Below are positions 1-5,795 of a stretch of 8,422 nucleotides of DNA, one piece after another. Source of the stretch: UBA7672 sp038326205 (GTDB taxonomy: Bacteria > Pseudomonadota > Alphaproteobacteria > Caulobacterales > Hyphomonadaceae); assembly GCA_038326205.1 (NCBI GenBank), contig JBBQJV010000112.1, positions 1-8,422 of the forward strand. Reading direction: 5' to 3'. A program made the translations under genes and the position numbers. Within the stretch, counting starts at the first letter, position 1, and the number at the start of each line of letters is the position of its first letter. Under the pieces are notes generated by a model. That model was given only the letters and a program-made list of their open reading frames with translations. It made no database searches and was not told the DNA's origin.

Positions 1-200
1 TATCGCGCCGGGGTTAGTGACGCGGCCCGCCAGGGGATCGGGCCTCATTGACCTATGGTCAGAGACGCCTCGCTTCTAGGGCAAGAAACTTAGACCAAGT
101 TTCTGGTGGAAGTGTCCGGACGGCGAACCTTCCGCAGCGCACGCGGGCTGTTTGACCCTCACTCCATGCACGCGGAAATCCGCGCGATATCGAACCGGAC

Positions 201-601
201 TTAGCCGCACCAATCTGGATGCGCGCCCTTGCCGGAGTAGGGTTGCGCCAGCCCCTCGGCGAGCAGGATTTTCCCCACATCGCGGCCATCCACCTCGATG
301 CGCCCGATACGCCGCCCGAAGCCGTCACGTGGCCACCGGTCGCGCCCGCGCGGGTCCCAGCCGGGGGCAGGGCGACCACGTGTTCGGCGCCTGCCAGCAG
401 CTCCGTCAGGCGCGCCGATGCGGCTTTGCCCAGCGCCAGCTCCGCCTCACACTTGAACCGCCCCGGCTCCGTCTCGGGCGTGTCGATGCCTGCGAGCCGG
501 TAATCCTGATTGCGCCCGTTGTCGTGCAGCGTGTCGCCGTCGACCACGCCGTAGGAGGTGAGGGCAATCTGCAGGGCGAAGAAAACGATGGCGGGGGTCA
601 T
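201..601 (-). pseudogene. Thermonuclease-like (SNase domain) gene, frameshifted
   Basis: The product would be a small secreted or periplasmic nuclease of the staphylococcal nuclease (SNase) fold. From the ATG at 601, a hydrophobic start (MTPAIVFFALQIALTS) leads into VVDGDTL and then RLAGIDTPET, the usual metal-binding and catalytic block with Asp, Arg and Asp. After about residue 80 (VVALPP) this frame turns into low-complexity sequence unlike the family. The next frame carries the missing half: WDPRGRDRW, FGRRIGRIEVDGRDVGKIL, LAEGLAQPYSG, and an end at HPDWCG with a stop at 201-203. The switch falls at a run of five G on the plus strand (363-367). One extra base there would restore a protein of about 133 residues. 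A Shine-Dalgarno GGAG lies 6 bases before the ATG. It is either a recently broken gene or a homopolymer sequencing error. The family call is firm, but the status as a pseudogene is not. Confidence 0.75.
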
Positions 602-622
602 GGCGCGCGCTCCAGCGCTGCA

Positions 623-790
623 TCACCGTACAGCCAAATCCGGCTTCATTTCGGGCGGCTGCGCCAACCGCACAACGTAAGTAGACGGCGCCAGCGGCGC
701 CTGGCCGGGCGGATCGACTTCGACCACGTACCGAACCGTGCTCCCACCCTTGCAAACAACCGTGTCGCCGATCTTCAATTTATCGGCCAT
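623..790 (-). CDS. Small uncharacterised protein (55 aa)
   Basis: I do not recognise this protein. I chose the internal ATG at 790, which gives MADKLKIGDTVVCKGG as a compact start. A longer reading to 943 adds only arginine-rich sequence unlike a real N-terminus. The pattern IGDTVVCKGG...VRYVVEVD...STYVVRL suggests a short beta-barrel such as an SH3-like fold, as in small proteins that start with a 'GD.V..K.GG' strand, but this is inference from the strand pattern. It has no signal peptide or membrane segment. The stop lies 21 bp before the ATG of the thermonuclease-like gene on the same strand, so the two were probably co-transcribed. The ribosome binding site is weak. Confidence 0.5.
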   Translation of the reverse strand: MADKLKIGDTVVCKGGSTVRYVVEVDPPGQAPLAPSTYVVRLAQPPEMKPDLAVR

Positions 791-935
791 GCCCGAATCC
801 GCTCGTTTCAGCTTCAGTTTAAGCCCTGCGCCATGCCTTTCAATGCGGGCTTTCCCCGCCGGTCGGTTGGAGTTTCGTTGGAGCCGCTCGCCACCCGCTG
901 ATTTTTCCCAACACCGCCAAGACCTTGTAAGTGGA

Positions 936-1003
936 CACCTCACCCCTGCTAAGGGTGTAAGGGGGTAACCCCTTCGAGAGTTCGAATCTCTTCCTCTCCG
1001 CCA
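936..1003 (+). other. Attachment-site remnant: 3' part of tRNA-Ser(GCT)
   Basis: This stretch folds as the last three quarters of a serine tRNA. It has an anticodon stem CACCC (941-945), loop CTGCTAA (946-952) with anticodon GCT, and closing stem GGGTG (953-957). A long variable arm follows with a GGGG/CCCC stem (958-975). The T arm is GAGAG-TTCGAAT-CTCTT (976-992), then the acceptor strand CCTCTCC (993-999), G and encoded CCA (1001-1003). No matching 5' acceptor (GGAGAGG) or D arm exists upstream, so it is not a working tRNA gene. A 3' tRNA copy running from near the anticodon to CCA is what tyrosine integrases leave at the far end of an inserted element. The integrase stop codon begins only 3 bp further on. 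The exact left limit of the copy is uncertain by a few bases. Confidence 0.8.
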
Positions 1004-1006
1004 GCT

Positions 1007-2305
1007 TTAGGCCGGTGCGTTGAACCCATCGGGGTTTCCGCGAGCCACGGGTCTATCGCCGTGCGGTACGCGTGACGTCCGGGGCACGCCTACCTCACCG
1101 AAAGCCCTCGCTGCGGGTGAGAGGGTAGTCCGCTGCTCATCAAGATAGTTCGCCCACCAGTTCATCATGTCTCGCCGCCCAGGCAGCCATTGGGCTAGAT
1201 TGTAAATCGACCGCACCGAGCCCTCGGCATGGGCAAGCTGCATCTCTATCCAGTCTCGATTGAATTGGCGCTCGTTTAGGATCGTTGATGCGGTCGACCG
1301 GAAGCCGTGAACCGTTGCTCGACCGTGGTATCCCATCCGATAGAGAGCGAAGATCATGGTGTTCTCCGACAGGACGCCGGATCGTGTTGCTGCCGGGAAC
1401 AGTAAAGACGACGTACCAGAGAGTTTTCTGAGATCGGCAAGCGCCTTCACCGCCTGCGGAGCGAGAGGTACCAGGTGAGGCCGACGCATTTTCATCCGCT
1501 CGGGTGGTATGCGCCAAATCGGCTCCCGCCCAGACAGCCCCTCGAACTCGTTCCACATAGCGAAGCGAAGTTCAGCGCTTCGAACAAATGTCAGCAGCAC
1601 CAGCTCTAGGGCGAGCCGGGTCGTTGCCTCTCCTTCATAATGATCGAGTCGATCTAGGAATTCGGGGAGCTGTTCGGCACTGAGCGCGGCTCGGCTTCTC
1701 ACCGTCTTTCGAACCACAAGAGCGCCGCGGAGGTCAGCGGTGGGGTCGCGAGCGCATCTTGAGGTCGCTACTCCGTACCGAAAGATGGCGCTTGCCATCT
1801 GCATGATCCGTCTCGCCATCTCCGGTGCATCGCGCTTTTCAACCTTGCGAAGGGCGTCGAGGATTTCGACCGGCTCGATGCTTGCTAGAGGCCGGGCGCC
1901 GATCTCGGAGATAAGGTCCGCGTCGAGCCGGCTGCGCAACCGAACGGCGTAGCTTTCGGCCCATCCCGCCTTCCGCTGGTCAAACCACTCGTTCGCGACC
2001 GCCTCGAAGGTATGGCAGGATGCAACCCGCTCTCGTCGTTTCTCGATCTTCCTTTCGTGCGAGGGGTCTCTGCCATCTTCGAGCACTTCTTTCGCTGCTT
2101 CGCGCCGCTTCCTCGCATCGTGCAGCGAAATATCCGGATAGGCCCCGAAGGCGAGTAGCTTGTGCTTGCCCTCATAGCGATAGGCCAGCCGCCAGAGTTT
2201 CGAGCCCGAAGGGTTCACGAGGATGAACAGACCTTCGGCGTCACTTACCTTGAAGGGCCTGTCGCCCGCTCTCAGAGCGCGGAGTTTTGCGTTGGTTAGA
2301 GGCAT
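1007..2305 (-). CDS. Tyrosine integrase, P4-like
   Basis: This is a site-specific recombinase of the kind that inserts genomic islands into tRNA genes. The 432 residues have the usual three parts. The N-terminal arm-binding domain (about 1-95) contains LTNAKLRALRAGDRPFKVSDAEGL and LAFGAYPDISLHDARKRREAAK. The core-binding domain is at about 98-200. The catalytic domain (about 208-390) holds Arg242 (TFVRSAELR), Lys272, His333/Arg336 (HGFRS), His359 (QLAHAEG) and nucleophile Tyr368 (SIYNLAQ), followed by the typical end MMNWWANYLDE. About 40 poorly conserved residues follow. The start at 2305 gives the family's MPLT N-terminus. The frame is open to 2401, but the added residues look unlike the family. 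No Shine-Dalgarno is seen, and a repeat overlaps the start. Its 3' end abuts the tRNA-Ser remnant, and tRNA-Ile2 lies 160 bp upstream. Almost no cargo lies between it and either tRNA, so it may be an orphan left by a lost element. All catalytic residues are present. Confidence 0.92.
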   Translation of the reverse strand: MPLTNAKLRALRAGDRPFKVSDAEGLFILVNPSGSKLWRLAYRYEGKHKLLAFGAYPDISLHDARKRREAAKEVLEDGRDPSHERKIEKRRERVASCHTFEAVANEWFDQRKAGWAESYAVRLRSRLDADLISEIGARPLASIEPVEILDALRKVEKRDAPEMARRIMQMASAIFRYGVATSRCARDPTADLRGALVVRKTVRSRAALSAEQLPEFLDRLDHYEGEATTRLALELVLLTFVRSAELRFAMWNEFEGLSGREPIWRIPPERMKMRRPHLVPLAPQAVKALADLRKLSGTSSLLFPAATRSGVLSENTMIFALYRMGYHGRATVHGFRSTASTILNERQFNRDWIEMQLAHAEGSVRSIYNLAQWLPGRRDMMNWWANYLDEQRTTLSPAARAFGEVGVPRTSRVPHGDRPVARGNPDGFNAPA

Positions 2306-2342
2306 GTGGGTATTTTGCCAAAACGTGCGGGTATTTCGCCAA
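2303..2342 (-). repeat. Two 19-nt direct repeats over the integrase start
   Basis: Read on the minus strand, TTGGCGAAATACCCGCACG (2342-2324) is followed by TTGGCAAAATACCCACATG (2321-2303). The copies differ at only three positions, and their starts are 21 bp apart, two helical turns. The second copy ends with the ATG of the integrase gene. A further GGGTAC lies just upstream (about 2347-2352). The spacing and position fit binding sites for a protein on one face of the DNA, either integrase arm sites or an autoregulatory operator. That role is inferred. Confidence 0.5.
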
Positions 2343-2465
2343 GATTGTACCCACACTGTCGCCGGGTACTCAAGCAAGCCGGCGAAGGCTGACGACCACA
2401 ACGAACGGAATTCACAGCGTTTTATTCGACGAGGTGAAGGCTGGCGAAAGCTGCCGAAACGGTAC

Positions 2466-2541
2466 TGGTGGGCCCGGCAGGACTCGAACCTGCAACCAGA
2501 CCGTTATGAGCGGTCGGCTCTAACCATTGAGCTACAGGCCC
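2466..2541 (-). tRNA. tRNA-Ile2 (CAT anticodon, lysidine type)
   Basis: The 76-nt cloverleaf is complete. The acceptor GGGCCTG pairs with CGGGCCC (one G-U pair), followed by discriminator A and encoded CCA (2466-2468). The D arm is GCTC-AATGGTTA-GAGC. The anticodon arm GACCG-CTCATAA-CGGTC carries CAT, the variable loop is TGGTT, and the T arm is GCAGG-TTCGAGT-CCTGC. CAT could mean methionine. However, the G1-C72 pair with a G-rich acceptor, the CTCATAA loop and the TGGTTGCAGG context match the minor isoleucine tRNA. In that tRNA TilS converts the first anticodon C to lysidine, so it reads AUA. Elongator methionine is the alternative and I consider it less likely. The gene is intact and lies upstream of the integrase on the same strand. 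Confidence 0.9.
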
Positions 2542-2703
2542 GACCTGTCTCAGCGGCGGGCACCATACGCATTTTCCGCTGTATGGGAACGGGTAATGGG
2601 AACCAGGGCTTTTGCCTAGGAAATTCGCGCCGGAATTGCCGCGCCGAAACGAAAAAGACCGACTTTCGCCAGCCTTCCCGTAGGTTGCATATGTCGTGTG
2701 TCC

Positions 2704-2877
2704 CTAAAGGACCGAGCGTCCCTGCAGCGCCCTGACCACGAAGGTAATGACGGTCAGCACGAGGAAGACGACGAAGAGGAGCTGGGCAATGGAGGTTGCA
2801 GTCCCGGCGATGCCGCCGAAACCGAAAGCCGCAGCGACCAGCGCCAGCACGAGAAAAACAAGCGCCCAACTAAGCAT
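2704..2877 (-). CDS. DUF1328 small membrane protein (YtjA-like)
   Basis: This 57-residue protein is almost entirely two membrane helices: about 3-24 (LSWALVFLVLALVAAAFGFGG) and 32-50 (AQLLFVVFLVLTVITFVV). A short basic tail, RALQGRSVL, follows. The FGFGGIAGTATSIAQLLF centre and VV-ALQGR end are typical of the DUF1328/YtjA family of inner-membrane peptides, whose function is unknown. The ATG at 2877 is preceded by AGGAGT with good spacing. The frame stays open to 2961, but the upstream part would cross the promoter. A GGAAC-N16-CGTT site 37 bp before the ATG predicts control by EcfG. It is divergent from the entericidin-like gene, which carries the same kind of promoter. Confidence 0.88.
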   Translation of the reverse strand: MLSWALVFLVLALVAAAFGFGGIAGTATSIAQLLFVVFLVLTVITFVVRALQGRSVL

Positions 2878-2913
2878 GATCCACTCCTGAAATTGCAAAC
2901 TGCTCTGGCAATC

Positions 2914-2938
2914 AACGTGGCTTGGCCTGCCGGGTTCC
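2914..2938 (-). promoter_or_regulatory. EcfG-type promoter for the DUF1328 gene
   Basis: On the minus strand GGAAC (2938-2934) and CGTT (2917-2914) are separated by 16 bases, an exact match to the alphaproteobacterial EcfG consensus. The base after GGAAC is C, and CGTT is followed by GA, as in most of the other sites here. It lies 37 bp before the ATG. Confidence 0.82.
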
Positions 2939-2961
2939 GGGCAAACTCCCGCTGCTTGCAT

Positions 2962-2986
2962 GGAACTCCCGCCATCACTCCACGTT
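2962..2986 (+). promoter_or_regulatory. EcfG-type promoter for the entericidin-like gene
   Basis: GGAAC (2962-2966), 16 bases, then CGTT (2983-2986), followed by GA. It points at the entericidin-like gene, whose ATG is 50 bp further on. Its -35 element is 23 bp from the -35 of the oppositely directed DUF1328 promoter, so the two sites sit back to back. Confidence 0.82.
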
Positions 2987-3035
2987 GAGAACCGTGGGCG
3001 GTATGATTGGCCGTCAGGACCCAGGAGATATTCAT

Positions 3036-3173
3036 ATGAAGATGACCCTCGCCGCGATCGCGTTCATGCTCGCCACGGCCGCATCGGCCTGCAACACCGT
3101 TGAAGGCGCCGGCCAAGATATCAAGGCGGCAGGCACGGCAGTCGAGAAGACCGCCCAGGACGTCGCAAACTAG
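3036..3173 (+). CDS. Entericidin-like small lipoprotein
   Basis: The product is a 45-residue precursor. Its signal MKMTLAAIAFMLATAASA ends in a lipobox-like ASAC with Cys19 as the predicted lipidation site. The mature part, CNTVEGAGQDIKAAGTAVEKTAQDVAN, is the standard entericidin A/B pattern: CNTv.G.G.Di...G.a.e..a. In enterobacteria entericidins form a stress-induced toxin/antidote lipoprotein pair. In Alphaproteobacteria single copies are common and their role is less clear. AGGAGA lies 8 bases before the ATG. The EcfG promoter upstream and the hairpin downstream make it a self-contained, stress-inducible unit. No second (antidote) copy is seen nearby. Confidence 0.9.
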   Translation: MKMTLAAIAFMLATAASACNTVEGAGQDIKAAGTAVEKTAQDVAN

Positions 3174-3190
3174 TACGAGCCAACGCACGA

Positions 3191-3229
3191 GAAGGGGAGC
3201 GTTCGTCTACAGGCGCATCGTTCCCCTTC
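3191..3229 (+). terminator. Hairpin after the entericidin-like gene
   Basis: GAAGGGGAGCG (3191-3201) pairs along its whole length with CGTTCCCCTTC (3219-3229), with one G-U pair and a 17-base loop. It starts 18 bp after the entericidin stop. No T-run follows, so it may be a weak or Rho-assisted terminator, but its position supports transcript ending. Confidence 0.55.
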
Positions 3230-3289
3230 GGCCGGCGCCCGTCCTGCATGGCTCAGGACACACATAGACGCGCAGCCCTAGCGGTAACC

Positions 3290-3787
3290 ATGCTACGTTC
3301 GATTTTCCTTTTATGCGCTGCGAGCGTTATCTCGGGAGCGCTCACGTCAGTGGAGGCGCAATCGCCCCTCGCTGACGCCGCGCCAGCGTCCTGCACAGGC
3401 GAGCGCCTCTCCGTTTACTATAAGCGAGGCGAGGCCGAGGCCACCAGCCAGGCGCTAGACCTGATCGCTCACATCAGCAACGAAGCGTCCAGGTGTAAGC
3501 CGGACGGCATCGACCTGGTGACCGACATCGACACATCAGCCGAAGGCGGAGACAAGCAGGCGATCACGCTTGCGCTCGCTCGCCTCAACAGCGTTGCCGA
3601 GGCGCTCATAGCTAACGGCGTCCCAGCCGACAGGATCCGCATGGCCGCGAGCCCGGATGCAGATGTGATGCATCCTCCCATGGGTGAGGTCGGCGTGATG
3701 TTCAGGAAGTCGGTCGTCACCGCCGCCGAGGCTTCCACGCCCGCACCACGCAGGGCGCCGCCACAGCTGGTTCCTGAAACCACCTGA
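3290..3787 (+). CDS. Secreted OmpA-like hypothetical protein
   Basis: This 165-residue protein has a clear signal peptide, MLRSIFLLCAASVISGALTS, with probable cleavage after VEA. Residues about 35-140 resemble the OmpA C-terminal fold: a first strand (RLSVYYKRG), a helix (ATSQALDLIAHISNEASRC), a second strand (GIDLVTDIDTS), a helix with LALARLNSVAEALIANGV, then PADRIRMAAS. The usual peptidoglycan-binding signature (GHTD and the NxxLSxxRA motif) is degraded, so binding to cell wall is doubtful. Two cysteines (CTGERL and SRCKPD) could form a disulfide. The tail is proline-rich. The frame is open from 3248 (ATG), which would add 14 residues. I prefer 3290 because it gives a compact signal peptide, but neither start has a good ribosome site. 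No EcfG-type promoter precedes it. Confidence 0.65.
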   Translation: MLRSIFLLCAASVISGALTSVEAQSPLADAAPASCTGERLSVYYKRGEAEATSQALDLIAHISNEASRCKPDGIDLVTDIDTSAEGGDKQAITLALARLNSVAEALIANGVPADRIRMAASPDADVMHPPMGEVGVMFRKSVVTAAEASTPAPRRAPPQLVPETT

Positions 3788-3871
3788 ACCGACCAACCCC
3801 CTACAACACTACGCTTGAACGTTTCCTGCCCATGACCATCCGCAAAAACCGGTCCACCAGAATGCATTCGA

Positions 3872-3894
3872 CCCACGCGCTGGCTGCACGTGGG
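3872..3894. terminator. Short inverted repeat downstream of phyR
   Basis: CCCACG (3872-3877) and CGTGGG (3889-3894) form a 6-bp stem with an 11-base loop, between the 3' ends of phyR and the convergent OmpA-like gene. The 136-bp gap holds nothing else I can identify. No T-run follows on either strand, so a terminator role is only possible. Confidence 0.25.
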
Positions 3895-3923
3895 CCGATT
3901 GATTTAGTCGAGCGTTGCGAGCC

Positions 3924-4709
3924 TTAGGCGGCTGCGACCGAGCGGGCTTCATGGAAGAACAGCGCCTGACCGATAGCGGCCTTCACCGTCTCCGGCTGGA
4001 AGGGCTTGGTGATGAGGAAGGCAGGTTCGGGTTTCTCCCCCGTCAGGAGGCGCTCCGGGAAGGCTGTGATGAATATCACCGGCACATCGTGTCCGCGCAG
4101 GATATCATTCACTGCGTCGATGCCGGACGAACCATCGGCAAGCTGGATGTCGGCCAGAACCAGACCGGGGCGATGCGCGCGCACAGCGTTGACCGCTTCG
4201 GTGCGCGTCGTCGCAACGGTGGTGACGCGGTGGCCCAGATCCATGACCAACGCTTCAATGTCGGCCGCGATAATGGGCTCATCCTCGATGATCAGAACGT
4301 CAGTCGCCAGCTCGTTCTCAATGTCCGTCTGGGCGCGCGCTATCAAGCCGCGCACACCGTCCGTGGACTCGTCGAGGATCTGTGCGGCTTCCTCAACCGT
4401 AAATCCCTCAAGGGCGGTCAACAGGAAAGCCTGCCGATGACGCGGGGGAATGCGCAGAACACGCTCGCTAATGGAATTGGGGTTCTCGGGGGCGCTCTCA
4501 AGCCGCGCGCCAGTAGCGCCCCAGATCGCATGAAAAAGCCGATACAAGGCTACACGTGGCGGCATGTTTTCCAGCTCGGTATCGCCAGATGCCAGGGCCT
4601 GCAGGGCCGCTTTCACATAGGAATCGCCACTTTTCTGGGTGCCGGTCAGCGCGCGCGCATAGCGGCGCAGAAAAGGAAGATGCGGTCCGAGTTTCTGAAC
4701 CAGGCTCAT
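3924..4709 (-). CDS. phyR: PhyR, general stress response regulator (anti-anti-sigma)
   Basis: PhyR is the switch of the alphaproteobacterial general stress response. When phosphorylated it binds NepR through a sigma-like domain and so frees EcfG. The 261 residues match the family length. A sigma-mimic domain (about 1-135) has a region-2-like part (HLPFLRRYARALTGTQKSGDSYV) and a region-4-like part (RIPPRHRQAFLLTALEGFTVEEAAQILD), without a role in DNA recognition. The receiver domain (about 137-255) has acidic residues Glu142/Asp143, phosphoacceptor Asp187 (VLADIQL), Thr215 in FITAFPERLLTG and Lys235 in ITKPF. FITAF corresponds to the FAT-GUY-type motif of this receiver class. I chose the ATG at 4709, which has GGGAG just upstream and a promoter whose -10 ends 50 bp before it. 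In-frame starts further up would lie in or before the promoter. It is divergent from nepR. Confidence 0.96.
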   Translation of the reverse strand: MSLVQKLGPHLPFLRRYARALTGTQKSGDSYVKAALQALASGDTELENMPPRVALYRLFHAIWGATGARLESAPENPNSISERVLRIPPRHRQAFLLTALEGFTVEEAAQILDESTDGVRGLIARAQTDIENELATDVLIIEDEPIIAADIEALVMDLGHRVTTVATTRTEAVNAVRAHRPGLVLADIQLADGSSGIDAVNDILRGHDVPVIFITAFPERLLTGEKPEPAFLITKPFQPETVKAAIGQALFFHEARSVAAA

Positions 4710-4758
4710 GAAGTCTCCCACACGTCTCTTTAATCTTTGAGGCGTCTTGAGTGGCATT

Positions 4759-4783
4759 AACGCCCACCCATCAACCGGGTTCC
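4759..4783 (-). promoter_or_regulatory. EcfG-type promoter for phyR
   Basis: On the minus strand GGAAC (4783-4779), 16 bases, CGTT (4762-4759). The base after GGAAC is C. It places phyR under the sigma factor that PhyR activates, a positive feedback loop known from several Alphaproteobacteria. It also fixes the phyR start, since an in-frame ATG at 4757 would overlap the -10. Confidence 0.87.
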
Positions 4784-4803
4784 ATGTTTTTTCAAAATAT
4801 TGC

Positions 4804-4828
4804 GGAACCATCATGTTTGTATGGCGTT
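4804..4828 (+). promoter_or_regulatory. EcfG-type promoter for nepR-ecfG-kinase
   Basis: GGAAC (4804-4808), 16 bases, CGTT (4825-4828), then GA. Its -35 lies 20 bp from the -35 of the divergent phyR promoter. It predicts EcfG-dependent transcription of its own operon together with its inhibitor nepR. Confidence 0.87.
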
Positions 4829-4876
4829 GATGGGCCGTAGCGGTCTGTCCGCGTCGAATTGAAGATAAAGCAAGCG

Positions 4877-5119
4877 ATGGGAAAAGACATGTCTGGGGGA
4901 GAGTCCGGGTCAAAACCCGTGGACGCCAGAGTGGCGCGCCGCCGGCAGGATCCAATCGGTCGGCGTTTGCGTCAGATGTACGATGACGTTGTTAGCGAAG
5001 ATCTGCCTGACGATTTCATGGGCTTCCTTGAGCAGGCTGATGAACGTCAGTCGGAGAATGAGCCACAAAAGCAAGACGGAAACAGAGACAAGAAGCCCGT
5101 TTCCGAAACGAAATCCTGA
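4877..5119 (+). CDS. nepR: NepR anti-sigma factor
   Basis: NepR holds EcfG inactive and is captured by phosphorylated PhyR. The 80-residue product contains the diagnostic core DPIGRRLRQMYDDVVSEDLP (about 25-44), then DDFMGFLEQADER: two short helices joined by a proline, which wrap around the sigma factor. The flanks are charged and probably disordered, and the tail is rich in Glu, Gln, Asp and Lys. Possible starts are TTG 4859, ATG 4877 and ATG 4889. None has a strong ribosome site (4889 has GGGA a few bases before it). I chose 4877, and the choice does not affect the core. It follows an EcfG-type promoter and lies 13 bp before ecfG, the usual nepR-ecfG operon. Confidence 0.93.
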   Translation: MGKDMSGGESGSKPVDARVARRRQDPIGRRLRQMYDDVVSEDLPDDFMGFLEQADERQSENEPQKQDGNRDKKPVSETKS

Positions 5120-5132
5120 TGGCGGCGGTGTA

Positions 5133-5795
5133 ATGGCGGATTCCAGCGATCCCTCAAGAATGGCGCCCAAGCGTGGCGAGGCGCCGCGTGATGCGGCGGC
5201 ATCAGAATCGAGCTTCCGGCAGCAGCTGGTAGGGGTCATCCCACACCTTCGAGCCTTTGCGCGCAGCCTGTGCAAGGATCCGACCCAAGCGGACGATCTG
5301 GCGCAGGAGGCGCTCGCCAAGGCGTGGAAGGCCCGGGAGTCGTTCGAGCCGGGCACCAGCCTCAAGGCGTGGACGTTCATGATCCTGCGCAACCAGTTCT
5401 ATTCGGAAAAGCGTCGCAGCTGGCGCTCGACCCCACTGGACGCAGAGGTTGCCGAGAACACCCTGGTCGCCAACGACAATCCAACTGCGCCGATGGAGCT
5501 GCTCGAGCTCCGCGCCGCGCTCAACAAACTGCCGGATGACCAGCGTGAAGCGCTGATCCTCGTCGGTGCGGGCGGCATGGCCTATGATGAGGCCGCGCAA
5601 GTCTGTCAGGTTGCGGTTGGCACGATCAAGAGCCGGGTCAGCCGCGCGCGCAAGGCGCTCGAAGTTCTGCTGGCTGCTACGATGTCTCGCAAACCTTCCG
5701 AACATGAAATCGGGGCCGACAAGGCATTCGACGATATCCTTGATCAAGCTGCCAAGCTTGCCAAGGGAGGCGCGAGGGCGAGGAGTGACGACTGA
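5133..5795 (+). CDS. ecfG: EcfG-family ECF sigma factor (general stress response)
   Basis: This RNA polymerase sigma factor directs the general stress regulon. The 220 residues include a variable N-terminus (1-30). Region 2 (about 34-98) contains PHLRAFARSLC, DDLAQEALAKAWKARESFEPG and LKAWTFMILRNQFYSEKRR. Region 4 (about 122-178) contains LNKLPDDQREALILVGAGGMAYDEAA and the DNA-recognition helix VGTIKSRVSRARKAL. The combination of 'LPDDQREALILVGA.G..YDEAA' with a neighbouring NepR marks the EcfG group. A tail of about 40 residues follows region 4. I chose ATG 5133. The open frame upstream to 4983 overlaps nepR and reads unlike a sigma factor, and ATG 5160 is a possible later start. The ribosome site is weak (GGCGGTG), and a four-codon reading frame links it to nepR. 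The 3' end overlaps the kinase gene by 11 bp. Confidence 0.95.
   Translation: MADSSDPSRMAPKRGEAPRDAAASESSFRQQLVGVIPHLRAFARSLCKDPTQADDLAQEALAKAWKARESFEPGTSLKAWTFMILRNQFYSEKRRSWRSTPLDAEVAENTLVANDNPTAPMELLELRAALNKLPDDQREALILVGAGGMAYDEAAQVCQVAVGTIKSRVSRARKALEVLLAATMSRKPSEHEIGADKAFDDILDQAAKLAKGGARARSDD

Noticed and set aside
1..200. Coding sequence at the left edge
   Set aside because: The only open frame is the out-of-frame tail of the broken nuclease gene; I see no motif or ribosome site.
152..901. A 249-residue plus-strand open frame over the left region
   Set aside because: It is opposite the thermonuclease-like and 55-residue genes, is rich in Arg/Pro, and shows no motif. It is the shadow frame of GC-rich coding DNA.
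905..1003. A complete tRNA-Ser gene
   Set aside because: The anticodon, variable and T arms are present, but no GGAGAGG acceptor strand or D arm precedes them.
2586..2610. Further EcfG promoter candidates at two GGAAC boxes (2586-2590 and 2599-2603)
   Set aside because: No CGTT lies 16 or 17 bases downstream of either box.
3915..4733. Long plus-strand open frame opposite phyR
   Set aside because: It has no recognisable domain, while the minus strand encodes a full PhyR with all receiver residues.
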